Shown piece by piece: positions 6,507 through 13,445 of a stretch of 17,611 nucleotides of DNA (the stretch's first letter is position 1; the number at the start of each line of letters is the position of its first letter). The DNA lies in assembly GCA_019911785.1 (NCBI GenBank), contig JAIOJM010000228.1, positions 1-17,611 of the forward strand, given 5' to 3'. This DNA comes from Sulfuricella sp. (lineage in GTDB: Bacteria; Pseudomonadota; Gammaproteobacteria; Burkholderiales; Sulfuricellaceae). The position numbers and the translations under genes are program-made. The notes under the pieces were generated by a model. That model ran no database searches. It was not told where the DNA came from and saw nothing but the letters and a program-made list of their open reading frames with translations.

Positions 6507-8423
6507 TCATGAACACTTGGCACGACGCTCGATAAACAGGCTGTTGCCGGGAATCCCCTTGGCCTGTTTTTTCGCTTCGGCTGCGGCAGCCGAAATTTTA
6601 TGGTGCGACGCCTGTTTGCAGGACCCAACCTGCACGGCGCCGATGGAAAGGCTGGTCAGCGGATAGAACACTTCTTCGCCATGGCGGTCCTTGGCCATAT
6701 AGCCTTGCCGCGCCCTGTCCTCGGCACGGAAGAATTCCAGAATGGCGTTCGCAAAACGGTCCAGGGCTCTCTGGCAACGGGCTTCCCAGTCTGCGCTTTG
6801 AAACAGGATGATGAAATCATCGCCGCCGATGTGCCCGATGAAATCCCGGTCCGGGTCGCACACTTCGGAGAGTATTTTCCCGGTAAGCTGGATCACGTTG
6901 TCGCCACTATGGTAGCCGAAGACGTCATTGAACGGCTTGAAATGATCCAGGTCGCAATAGCAGGCGCAGAATTCTGCCCCACCCTGCAGCAACAGGGCGA
7001 TCTGCTCGTTGATCGGTTCGTTGCCGGGCAGCAGGGTCAGCGGGTTGGCATAGCGCGCGGCACTGATCTGCATCTGGGTGATTTCCCGCACCAGATCGTG
7101 GCCGGTTCCCATGCCGAGATATTGCCCGTGATCGGTAATGATGAAGCCGTTCGACAGGTGATGCCGGTCCGCTTCCACGATAGTGTGGCTTAACTCCTGG
7201 ATACTCATGTCTTTCTCCACGACCAGCGGAGCGGCATCCATCAGCAGGGTGCAGGGTTTCTTGCCGAACAGTTCGTGCCGGTAGGGGCGGGCCAATTTAT
7301 CGATCAGTGCGTTTCGGTTGATCAGGCCGACCGGCGAGCCGTTTTTCACAACGGGCAAGGCCTGGAGTTCGGGGTCGCCGATGAACATTTGATAAACCAC
7401 CTCATTGGAAACATCCGGCGCCACCGCCCGGCACTCCCGCAACAATTTGAGTACGGAAACCGTCTTATGGCTGGCCCTGCAGTTCCGGGGAAGATCGGGA
7501 GCCATCGTTTTTTTCAACGCCTTGACCACTTCGGCAGGAAGCGCCATGACCGGCTGGCCGCTGGGGCGGGCGATGTAATAACCCTGGCCGTGGACAATCC
7601 CCAGATCCTTGATCACCTGAAGCTCAGCCTCGGTTTCGATGCCCTCGGCAACGACTCGGGTACCGGATTTTTCGGCGATCTGCTGGATCGAGCTGACAAA
7701 CTGGTGTTTCACCGGGTCCTGATCGATGCCCTGGATGAAATGCATGTCTATCTTGACGTATTCGGGACGCAGCTCCGACCACAGGCGCAGGCTGGAAAAA
7801 CCCTCCCCCAGATCATCGATGGCGATTTCGAACCCCATGGCACGGTAATGCTTCGCTGCTTCGCGCAACAAATTATAGTCATAGGTGCGCTGGTTCTCCG
7901 TCAGCTCGATGATGACCCGATCCGGTCTCAATCCAAGATTGTGGATGTAGCCCAGCGTTTCGCCATACTTGGCATTGCGCTGCAACAGGCATTCCGGGCT
8001 GACGTTGAGGAACAGCTTGCCGGACAGGTTCAGCCGGGCGAAGTTTTCCAGCACTATCTGGCGGCTCAGGTGCTCCACTTCCACGGCCAGGCCATTTTCG
8101 TTTGCCGCGCGGAACAGATTGAGGGGCGAATGCAAGGGGCTGTCGGAAGGGCCGCGAATCAGCCCCTCGTAACCGGCTATCTCGCCATTGCCCATCAAGA
8201 CAACCGGCTGAAACAAGGCGGTTAGACGGCGCTGCGCTATGATTTCCAGCAGCCACAGGCGAGCCTGCGTTGCGTTTTCATCCCGGACCGCTGATTCGAA
8301 ACGACACGCGGCATCCTGCATCGGCGGCACAGCAGAGGTCATAGCCATGTGGCTGGCAGCCTTTGCCTGAAACTTCGCGCTTCCCGGAGAACCCCCGGAA
8401 AATCCGAAATGGGTATTTTGCAT
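6507..8423 (-). CDS. EAL-CBS-CBS-GGDEF cyclic-di-GMP protein
   Basis: This is a predicted cytosolic c-di-GMP phosphodiesterase of 638 aa with a sensory CBS pair and a C-terminal GGDEF domain. EAL domain (about 65-305): the motif reads YEGLIRG (E86), and the other catalytic and metal residues are present: N140 (LNVSP), E173 (IIELTE), D203-D204 (IDDLGEGFSSL), K224 (YVKID), E260 (AEGIET) and Q280 (HGQGYY). Phosphodiesterase activity is therefore plausible. CBS pair: about 320-450, with ALPVVKNGSPVGLINR and GFIITDHGQYLGMGT. GGDEF domain (about 480-635): the signature is GGDDF (533-537), the usual arginine two residues before it is histidine, and the RxxD inhibitory site is absent, so cyclase activity is doubtful. 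There is no signal peptide or membrane helix. The ATG at 8423 has a strong GAGGAAG ribosome-binding site; the ATG pair further up does not. The gene starts 69 bases after the ppk stop and carries a candidate Pho box. Confidence 0.93.
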   Translation of the reverse strand: MQNTHFGFSGGSPGSAKFQAKAASHMAMTSAVPPMQDAACRFESAVRDENATQARLWLLEIIAQRRLTALFQPVVLMGNGEIAGYEGLIRGPSDSPLHSPLNLFRAANENGLAVEVEHLSRQIVLENFARLNLSGKLFLNVSPECLLQRNAKYGETLGYIHNLGLRPDRVIIELTENQRTYDYNLLREAAKHYRAMGFEIAIDDLGEGFSSLRLWSELRPEYVKIDMHFIQGIDQDPVKHQFVSSIQQIAEKSGTRVVAEGIETEAELQVIKDLGIVHGQGYYIARPSGQPVMALPAEVVKALKKTMAPDLPRNCRASHKTVSVLKLLRECRAVAPDVSNEVVYQMFIGDPELQALPVVKNGSPVGLINRNALIDKLARPYRHELFGKKPCTLLMDAAPLVVEKDMSIQELSHTIVEADRHHLSNGFIITDHGQYLGMGTGHDLVREITQMQISAARYANPLTLLPGNEPINEQIALLLQGGAEFCACYCDLDHFKPFNDVFGYHSGDNVIQLTGKILSEVCDPDRDFIGHIGGDDFIILFQSADWEARCQRALDRFANAILEFFRAEDRARQGYMAKDRHGEEVFYPLTSLSIGAVQVGSCKQASHHKISAAAAEAKKQAKGIPGNSLFIERRAKCS

Positions 8424-8457
8424 CGATCTTCCTCTCACATATTTCATCATGCGAGAG

Positions 8458-8491
8458 ATGCTAAGCCGGTATTGTGACAGCAGTATGACTG
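8458..8491 (-). promoter_or_regulatory. Candidate PhoB box and -10 element for the EAL-CBS-GGDEF gene
   Basis: Read on the minus strand, 8491-8473 is CAGTCATACTGCTGTCACA. Against the E. coli Pho-box consensus CTGTCATAWAWCTGTCAYW it matches 15 of 19 positions, including the whole second half-site. Nine bases further on is TAGCAT (8463-8458), a 4/6 match to TATAAT at roughly the distance seen in PhoB-activated promoters, where the box takes the place of a -35. The start codon is 35 bases beyond this -10. The first bases of the box overlap nothing but the ppk stop codon area. phoU and ppk as neighbours make Pho control plausible; the match itself is by eye. Confidence 0.5.
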
Positions 8492-8492
8492 T

Positions 8493-10568
8493 CTATTTTA
8501 GCGGCTGCGCCAACTCCTGCATGAGCTGCGCCTGAGCACAAACGATCTTGCTGCCGCTGCGTGGAGATTTGCGCCGGTAATTACCTTCCGCATCCATTTC
8601 CCAGGTCTGGCAGTTGTCCTTGAGATAGGGCTCCAGCCCTTCCTTGATGACGCGCCTCTTCAGCTTCGCCTCCAGCACAGGAAAACAGACCTCGACCCGG
8701 CGGAAGAAGTTGCGCTGCATCCAGTCTGCGCTGGACAGATAGATATCGCGCGCGCCGCCGTTGTAGAAATGGAAAATGCGTGAGTGTTCGAGGAAGCGGC
8801 CGATGATGGAACGCACCCGGATATTTTCCGAAACGCCCGGAATCCCCGGCCGCAGGGCGCACACCCCGCGCACGATCAGGTCGATCTTGACCCCGGCCCT
8901 GGACGCGTCGTACAGCGCGCTGATGATTTCCGGTTCGAGCAGGGAATTCATCTTGGCGACGATGAACGCCTTTTTGCCGGCGCGCGCATGAGAGGCCTCG
9001 GTGCGGATCGCCGCCATCATTTCACGGTGCAGGGTGAATGGCGATTGCAGCAAATAATTCAGACTGCTCGCCTTGCCCAGGCCGGTCAGCTGCATGAAGA
9101 TGTCGTTGACGTCGCTGCCGATCTGCTCGTTGCAGGTAAACAGGCCGAAATCGGTGTACAGCTTGGCGGTGCGCGGATGGTAATTGCCCGTGCCTAGATG
9201 GATGTAGCGGCGCAACCCGTCTTCCTCGCGCCGCACCACCAGCAGCATTTTGGCATGGGTCTTGTAGCCGACGACGCCGTACACCACGTGGGCGCCCGCC
9301 TCTTCCAGACGCCCCGCCCAGTTGATGTTGGCTTCCTCGTCGAAGCGCGCCAGCAGCTCCACCACCACGGTGACTTCCTTGCCGCTATGCACCGCCTTGA
9401 TCAGCGCTTCCATCAGTGCGGAATCGGTGCCGGTGCGGTAAATGGTCTGCTTGATCGCCAGCACGTTGGGGTCGCCTGCCGCCTGCTGGATGAAATCGAC
9501 GACCGGGGAAAATGACTGGAAGGGGTGATGCAGCAGAATATCGCCGCTTCTGATCGCCTGGAACATGTCGGGCTGCTTCGCTACCGCCGGCGGAGTGCTC
9601 GGAATGAAGGACGCATATTTGAGATCGGGCCGCTCGACCCGGTCCGGAATCTGCATCAGCCTCACCAGGTTGACCGGACCGTTGACCTGGTAAAAATCTT
9701 CCTGGCTCAGACCGAATTGTCCCAGCAGGAAGGTGGCCATTTCCGGCGAACAGTTGTCCGCCACCTCCAGTCGCACGGCATTGCCGAAATTGCGCTGCGG
9801 CAGTTCGCCTTGCAGCGCTTCGCGCAGGTTTTTGACCTCTTCCTCGTCGACGAACAGATTGGAGTTGCGGGTAACGCGGAACTGGTAGCAGCCCTTGATC
9901 TCCATGCCGGAAAACAGCTCCCCGACATGAGCGTGGATGATCGAGGAAAGGAAGACGAAGCCATGCTCGCAGCCGGCTACTTCCGGCGGCAGCTTGATCA
10001 CCCGCGGCAGAGAGCGCGGCGCCTGCACGATGGCGGCGCCGGAGGCGCGGCCGAAAGCGTCCTTGCCTTCCAGTTCGACGGCAAAATTCAGACTCTTGTT
10101 CAGTACGCGCGGGAAGGGATGGGCGGGATCGAGGCCGATCGGGGAAAGCACCGGCATCAGCTCGCGAAAGAAAAAAGCCTTGATCCATTCGCCCTGGCCG
10201 TCGTGCCAGTGGGTACGGCGCAGAAAGCGGATATCGTGGCGCGCCAACTCGGGCAGTATCCCCTCGTTCAACAGCCGATATTGCTTTTCCACCAACTCGT
10301 GCGCCTGCTCGGTAACCCGTTTGAACACCTGGCGCGCCGACATGCCATCCGGCCCCGTCGCGGTGGCATGGAGAGCGATCTGCTCCTTCAGTCCGGCGAC
10401 GCGGACCTCAAAGAACTCGTCCAGGTTGTTGCTGACGATGCACAGGAACTTCAGCCGCTCCAGCAACGGGTTGCGGTGATCCTCCGCCTGCGCCAGCACA
10501 CGCCGGTTGAAGGCAAGCTGGCCAAGTTCGCGGTTGAGATAGTATTCCTGAGCGTGCAAACCGGTCAT
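8493..10568 (-). CDS. ppk1: Polyphosphate kinase 1
   Basis: PPK1 makes long-chain inorganic polyphosphate from ATP, reversibly, through a phosphohistidine intermediate. The 691-aa length matches the family (E. coli 688). The N-terminal domain begins LNRELGQLAFNRRVLAQA and contains the SNNLDEFFEVRVAGL signature (46-60). The two phospholipase-D-like catalytic domains follow: KQTIYRTG, VVVELLARFDEEANINWA, YKTHAKMLLVVR with H438 (equivalent to the phosphorylated H435 of E. coli), HLGTGNYHPRTAKLYTDFG, and RFLEHSRIF with H595 (E. coli H592). SSADWMQRNFFRRVEV completes the core. I chose the ATG at 10568 from homology; AGGAT about 11 bases upstream is a modest ribosome-binding site. The frame stays open to 10640, but that extension is encoded by a repeat. 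Ppx lies 2.8 kb away on the opposite strand, convergent. Confidence 0.97.
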   Translation of the reverse strand: MTGLHAQEYYLNRELGQLAFNRRVLAQAEDHRNPLLERLKFLCIVSNNLDEFFEVRVAGLKEQIALHATATGPDGMSARQVFKRVTEQAHELVEKQYRLLNEGILPELARHDIRFLRRTHWHDGQGEWIKAFFFRELMPVLSPIGLDPAHPFPRVLNKSLNFAVELEGKDAFGRASGAAIVQAPRSLPRVIKLPPEVAGCEHGFVFLSSIIHAHVGELFSGMEIKGCYQFRVTRNSNLFVDEEEVKNLREALQGELPQRNFGNAVRLEVADNCSPEMATFLLGQFGLSQEDFYQVNGPVNLVRLMQIPDRVERPDLKYASFIPSTPPAVAKQPDMFQAIRSGDILLHHPFQSFSPVVDFIQQAAGDPNVLAIKQTIYRTGTDSALMEALIKAVHSGKEVTVVVELLARFDEEANINWAGRLEEAGAHVVYGVVGYKTHAKMLLVVRREEDGLRRYIHLGTGNYHPRTAKLYTDFGLFTCNEQIGSDVNDIFMQLTGLGKASSLNYLLQSPFTLHREMMAAIRTEASHARAGKKAFIVAKMNSLLEPEIISALYDASRAGVKIDLIVRGVCALRPGIPGVSENIRVRSIIGRFLEHSRIFHFYNGGARDIYLSSADWMQRNFFRRVEVCFPVLEAKLKRRVIKEGLEPYLKDNCQTWEMDAEGNYRRKSPRSGSKIVCAQAQLMQELAQPLK

Positions 10569-10602
10569 GGGAGCGATTATCCTGAAGTCGGGCGAACCGA
10601 AC

Positions 10603-10648
10603 AGCAATGGGTGATAAAACCCTCGATCACCGCCCATCACCCATTGCT
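10603..10648. repeat. Perfect 13-bp inverted repeat between yggX and ppk1
   Basis: AGCAATGGGTGAT (10603-10615) and ATCACCCATTGCT (10636-10648) are exact reverse complements around a 20-base loop that itself contains further CGATCACC and CCATCAC units. The right side continues with CATTACCCG, giving degenerate ATGGGTGA/ATGAGCA units. It would form a hairpin in the yggX-ppk1 transcript between the yggX stop (10661) and the ppk1 start (10568). No T-run follows in the direction of transcription, so it is not an ordinary terminator. Confidence 0.6.
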
Positions 10649-10660
10649 CATTACCCGTTT

Positions 10661-10933
10661 CTAGTGCTTCGGCGGCACGAAACCCGACACCGCATCCGCC
10701 CCGGCACCAAAGAAGTAGTTCTCCACCTGTTCCGCCAGGTACTTGCGCGCGGCGGGGTCGGCCATGTTGAGGCGATTTTCATTGATCAGCATGGTCTGGT
10801 GCTTGAGCCAGGCCGCCCAGGCTTCCTTGGAAACATTTTCCCAAATCCGCTTGCCGAGCTCGCCAGGATAGGGCGGAAAATCCAGCCCATCCGCTTCACG
10901 ACCGAGCTTTACGCATTTCACTGTTCTTGCCAT
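10661..10933 (-). CDS. yggX: Probable Fe(2+)-trafficking / oxidative damage protection protein
   Basis: This is a small cytosolic protein of 90 aa, like E. coli YggX (91 aa), associated in enteric bacteria with protecting iron-sulfur enzymes from oxidants. Family hallmarks are [19 protein letters not shown] with the conserved cysteine at C7, [20 protein letters not shown] (20-39), and the long conserved [20 protein letters not shown] (46-65). The start is supported by GGAG 8 bases upstream. It sits between argA (256 bases upstream, with a repeat in the gap) and ppk1 (92 bases downstream) on the same strand. The iron-trafficking role is from family literature; nothing in this sequence shows it directly. 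Confidence 0.95.
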   Translation of the reverse strand: MARTVKCVKLGREADGLDFPPYPGELGKRIWENVSKEAWAAWLKHQTMLINENRLNMADPAARKYLAEQVENYFFGAGADAVSGFVPPKH

Positions 10934-11013
10934 TTCATCACTCCATTCAAAGTAGTGTTGGTTGATTGCAGATTATCCATTAGAGCCAAAACACCGCTGT
11001 GGGAGCTGCGCCA

Positions 11014-11100
11014 GCCCTCCCCTCAATCCCCTCCCGCAAGCGGGAGGGGAGGCGATCGCCCCTTCCCCCGCTTGCGGGGGAAGGTTGGGATGGGGGTTGG
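11014..11100. repeat. Pair of facing palindromic repeats (CCCGCAAGCGGG family)
   Basis: Two related hairpins lie back to back. The first pairs CCCCTCCCGC (11028-11037) with GCGGGAGGGG (11040-11049), a perfect 10-bp stem. The second pairs CCTTCCCCCGC (11061-11071) with GCGGGGGAAGG (11074-11084), a perfect 11-bp stem. The flanks (CCCTCAATCC on the left, GGTTGGGATGGGGGTTGG on the right) are also related in inverted orientation, so the whole reads as two copies facing each other. This class of spacer repeat is widespread in proteobacteria and produces spurious peptides of the PLPPLAGEGWDGG type. It lies between argA and yggX. Confidence 0.7.
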
Positions 11101-11189
11101 CCGCGATTTTCGGCTGCATTCGCGCCGGGGCGGCGCTCCTTGCACAAGCATTCCAATGGACAATCCCTAAATTATTTCATGAAAATGCT

Positions 11190-12524
11190 CTACAGCTTCT
11201 TCATGAACACCTTGGAGCGGCGCTGATAGTTGTACAGCCCTTGCTTGGCCTTGGGCAGCTTGTCCACGCCGACCTCGGTGAAGCCGCGCTCCAGGAACCA
11301 GTGCGCGGTGCGGGTGGTGAGCACGAACAGCTGATTGAAGCCCTTGCCCAGCGCCCTGACCTGCATGTATTCGAGCAATGCCTCGCCCCGCCCGGCGCCG
11401 CGGTAATCCGGATGCACCGCCATGCACGCCAGCTCCGCCGCTTGCTCTTTCGGAAACGGATACAGCGCGGCACAGCCGATGATCAGGCCGTCGTACTCCA
11501 GCACCGAGAAGCGGTCGATTTCCATTTCCAGCAGCTCGCGCGAACGCCGCACCAGGATCCCTTTGGCTTCCAGCGGCTCGATCAGCGCGAGGATGCCGCC
11601 GACATCGTCGATCGTGGCATCGCGCAAGGTTTCCAGCGGTTCTTCGCTGACCATGCTGCCGATGCCTTCGTGGGTAAACAGTTCCTGCAGCAATGCGCCA
11701 TCGATGTGGCGGCTGATCAGGTGCGCCCGCGCCACACCTTTGCGGCAGGCACGCACCGCACAGGGCAGATAATAGCCCACGTCCGTCGGCAGTGCGGCAG
11801 CGGGGGCGAGAATCGCTTCCGCCTCCGCCGTGGTCAGTTCGCGCAGCAAATCCCCGTTTTCGCCGGCAACCCCGGCCGTGTCCATCAGGAAGATCAGCTT
11901 GTCGGCATCCAGCGCGATCGCGGCGGAAGTCGCCACATCTTCCAGCGACAAATTGAACACCTCGCCAGTGGGCGAATAGCCGAGCGGCGAAAGCAGCACG
12001 ATTTCGTTGCCGTCGAGCCTGCGCCGGATGCCTGTTGCATCGATCTTGCGCACCTCACCAGTATGCATCAGATCCACGCCGCCGAGCACCCCCATCGGCA
12101 TGGCAGTGACAAAATTGCCGCTGGCCACCCGGATATCGGCGCCCGCCATCGGCGAATTGGCGAGACCCATGGAAAGCAGCGCCTCGATCTCCACCCGCAC
12201 CGTACCGGCCGCCTCCTTGACGCATTTCAGGGCGTCATCGTCGGTGACGCGCATTCCCCCGGCATAGCGAATCGCCGCACCCCGCTCGGTCAGCTCCTCC
12301 TCGATCTGCGGCCGTGCGCCATGCACCAGCACCAGCCGTACGCCGAGGCTGTTGAGAAGGTTGATGTCGTGCGCCAACGCGATGAACTGCCCTTCGCTCA
12401 CCACCTCGCCGCCGAAGGCAACCACGAAAGTCTTGCCGCGAAAGGCGTGAATATAGGGCGCGGCCGAGCGAAACCACGCCACAAAATGGGTTCTGAGTTC
12501 TGAGTGCTGAGTACCGACAGGCAT
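11190..12524 (-). CDS. argA: Amino-acid N-acetyltransferase (N-acetylglutamate synthase)
   Basis: ArgA acetylates glutamate with acetyl-CoA, the first step of arginine synthesis, and is usually feedback-inhibited by arginine. The 444-aa protein has the classical two-domain build. An amino-acid-kinase-like domain comes first (FRGKTFVVAFGGEVVSEG at about 28-45, LVLVHGARPQIEEEL, SGNFVTAMPMGVLGGVDLMH). A GNAT acetyltransferase domain follows from about 300 (ATIDDVGGILALIEPLEAKG, ELACMAVHPDYRGAGRGEAL with the acetyl-CoA loop, LFVLTTRTAHWFLERGFTEV). It is close to E. coli ArgA (443 aa) end to end. The ATG at 12524 gives an N-terminus of the right length, but codons 4-12 (GTQHSELRT) are encoded by a heptad tandem repeat and the ribosome-binding site is weak. 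It lies 108 bases downstream of rsmE on the same strand. Confidence 0.95.
   Translation of the reverse strand: MPVGTQHSELRTHFVAWFRSAAPYIHAFRGKTFVVAFGGEVVSEGQFIALAHDINLLNSLGVRLVLVHGARPQIEEELTERGAAIRYAGGMRVTDDDALKCVKEAAGTVRVEIEALLSMGLANSPMAGADIRVASGNFVTAMPMGVLGGVDLMHTGEVRKIDATGIRRRLDGNEIVLLSPLGYSPTGEVFNLSLEDVATSAAIALDADKLIFLMDTAGVAGENGDLLRELTTAEAEAILAPAAALPTDVGYYLPCAVRACRKGVARAHLISRHIDGALLQELFTHEGIGSMVSEEPLETLRDATIDDVGGILALIEPLEAKGILVRRSRELLEMEIDRFSVLEYDGLIIGCAALYPFPKEQAAELACMAVHPDYRGAGRGEALLEYMQVRALGKGFNQLFVLTTRTAHWFLERGFTEVGVDKLPKAKQGLYNYQRRSKVFMKKL
12491..12515. repeat. Heptad tandem repeat inside the 5' end of argA
   Basis: The plus strand reads TTCTGAG TTCTGAG TGCTGAG followed by TACC, three 7-bp units with one difference. 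On the coding strand this is ACTCAGC-ACTCAGA-ACTCAGA and is translated in frame as TQHSELR near the ArgA N-terminus. Similar ACTCAGC/ACTCAGA arrays occur as spacer repeats in other proteobacteria. Here the unit has come to lie within, or at the edge of, a coding region. Confidence 0.6.
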
Positions 12525-12632
12525 CGAAAGCTATTCCGTTATCAAATCAAAGCATTCCATCGCAAGTGCAAAGTGTACCCCAATCCCTTCACCCAGCGCC
12601 AACCCGACTCAGGACTTACGCAGCCTTGGCAC

Positions 12633-13364
12633 TCAGAAATCTCCCCACAGCGTCTGCATCGCCGCCAACGCCGCCAGCGCCGCCGTCTCGGTGCGCAGAA
12701 CGCGCGCGCCCAGCCGCACCGGAGTGAAGCCATAGCGCTGTGCCGCCTCGGCTTCCGCCGGGGAAAGGCCGCCTTCAGGGCCGACCAGCAGGGTGATATT
12801 GCCGGTGGGTTTGGGCAGGTCACGCAACCCGACTTCGGCAATAGGCGACAGCATCAGGCTTAGCCCCGGTCCATCCTGCTGCCCCAGCCAATCAAGCAGC
12901 GGACAAATCGGAGCGACCTCGGGCACATGATTGCGGCCGCTCTGCTCGCAAGCAGCGATGACGACCCCCTGCCAATGCGCCACGCGCTTTTCCGCCCGCT
13001 CGCCGGTCAGCCGCACCACGCTGCGCTCGCTCGCCAGCGGCTGAATATTGCCTATGCCCAGCTCCACCGCCTTTTGCAGGGTGAAGTCCATTTTTTCCCC
13101 GGCTGAAATCGCCTGGGCTAGCAGTACCTGCAACGGCGATTCGCGCTCGACGGCATGCCAGTCCACGATTTCCAGCGTGACATTGCGCTTGCCGATGTCC
13201 GTGATGCGCGCATCGCCTTCTCCGCCTCGTCCGTTGAACACGCTGACCCTGTCGCCGACTTGCAGGCGCAACACCCGCGCGGCATGGTGCGCGGCCTGCT
13301 CGGGCAGTTCCGCCGTGCCGCTTTGGGCTAAAATTTCCGGGCAGTAAAAGCGGGGGGGGGTCAT
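12633..13364 (-). CDS. rsmE: 16S rRNA (uracil(1498)-N3)-methyltransferase
   Basis: RsmE methylates U1498 of 16S rRNA using S-adenosylmethionine. The 243-aa length is normal. The N-terminal PUA-like region (RFYCPEILAQSG, AAHHAARVLRLQVGDRVSVF) is followed by the SPOUT methyltransferase domain. Family motifs include QAISAGEKMDFTLQKAVELG, ERSVVRLTGERAEKR and AACEQSGRNHVPEV, and the knot region LLVGPEGGLSPAEAEAA with LGARVLRTETAALAAL. The ATG at 13364 fits the family start. Immediately after it is a run of nine cytosines spanning codons 2-5 (reads TPPR). The ATG overlaps the TGA of a 12-codon upstream frame. The spacer to the divergent thioredoxin-fold gene (81 bases) must hold promoters for both; none is convincing by eye. 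Confidence 0.95.
   Translation of the reverse strand: MTPPRFYCPEILAQSGTAELPEQAAHHAARVLRLQVGDRVSVFNGRGGEGDARITDIGKRNVTLEIVDWHAVERESPLQVLLAQAISAGEKMDFTLQKAVELGIGNIQPLASERSVVRLTGERAEKRVAHWQGVVIAACEQSGRNHVPEVAPICPLLDWLGQQDGPGLSLMLSPIAEVGLRDLPKPTGNITLLVGPEGGLSPAEAEAAQRYGFTPVRLGARVLRTETAALAALAAMQTLWGDF
13352..13360. repeat. Homopolymer G9 (C9 on the coding strand) at codons 2-5 of rsmE
   Basis: Nine consecutive Gs on the plus strand lie directly after the rsmE start codon. A gain or loss of one base would shift the frame before any functional residue is made. Tracts of this kind and length drive phase variation in some genera (for example Neisseria), but whether this one varies is unknown. Confidence 0.6.
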
Positions 13365-13399
13365 CGATTTTTTCCGCACTTCATATAAGATGCGCTCAT
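13361..13399 (-). CDS. Possible 12-codon leader peptide overlapping the rsmE start
   Basis: On the minus strand an ATG at 13399 opens a frame reading MSASYMKCGKNR, whose TGA stop shares bases with the rsmE ATG in an ATGA overlap (13361-13364). Such overlaps permit termination-reinitiation. No ribosome-binding site is seen for the mini-frame itself, and a frame this short arises easily by chance, so it is offered only as a candidate leader. Confidence 0.2.
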   Translation of the reverse strand: MSASYMKCGKNR

Positions 13400-13445
13400 G
13401 ATAAACTAAATTAATTGGCACCAATCAAGCGGGAGTATCGAAAAT

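Noticed and set aside
5723..6628. Long version (301 aa) of the unknown gene starting at 6628
   Set aside because: The first 65 residues would overlap the end of the EAL-GGDEF gene, are arginine/proline-rich, and look like noncoding translation; the ATG at 6433 is preferred.
10999..11226. A short plus-strand frame containing PLPPLAGEGWDGGW
   Set aside because: It is a translation of the CCCGCAAGCGGG palindromic repeats, a known source of spurious peptides.
13415..13432. TTGGCACC...AAGC resembling a sigma-54 promoter before the thioredoxin-fold gene
   Set aside because: The -12 half lacks the TT of TTGC, and transcription would start within a few bases of the ATG, leaving out the ribosome-binding site.
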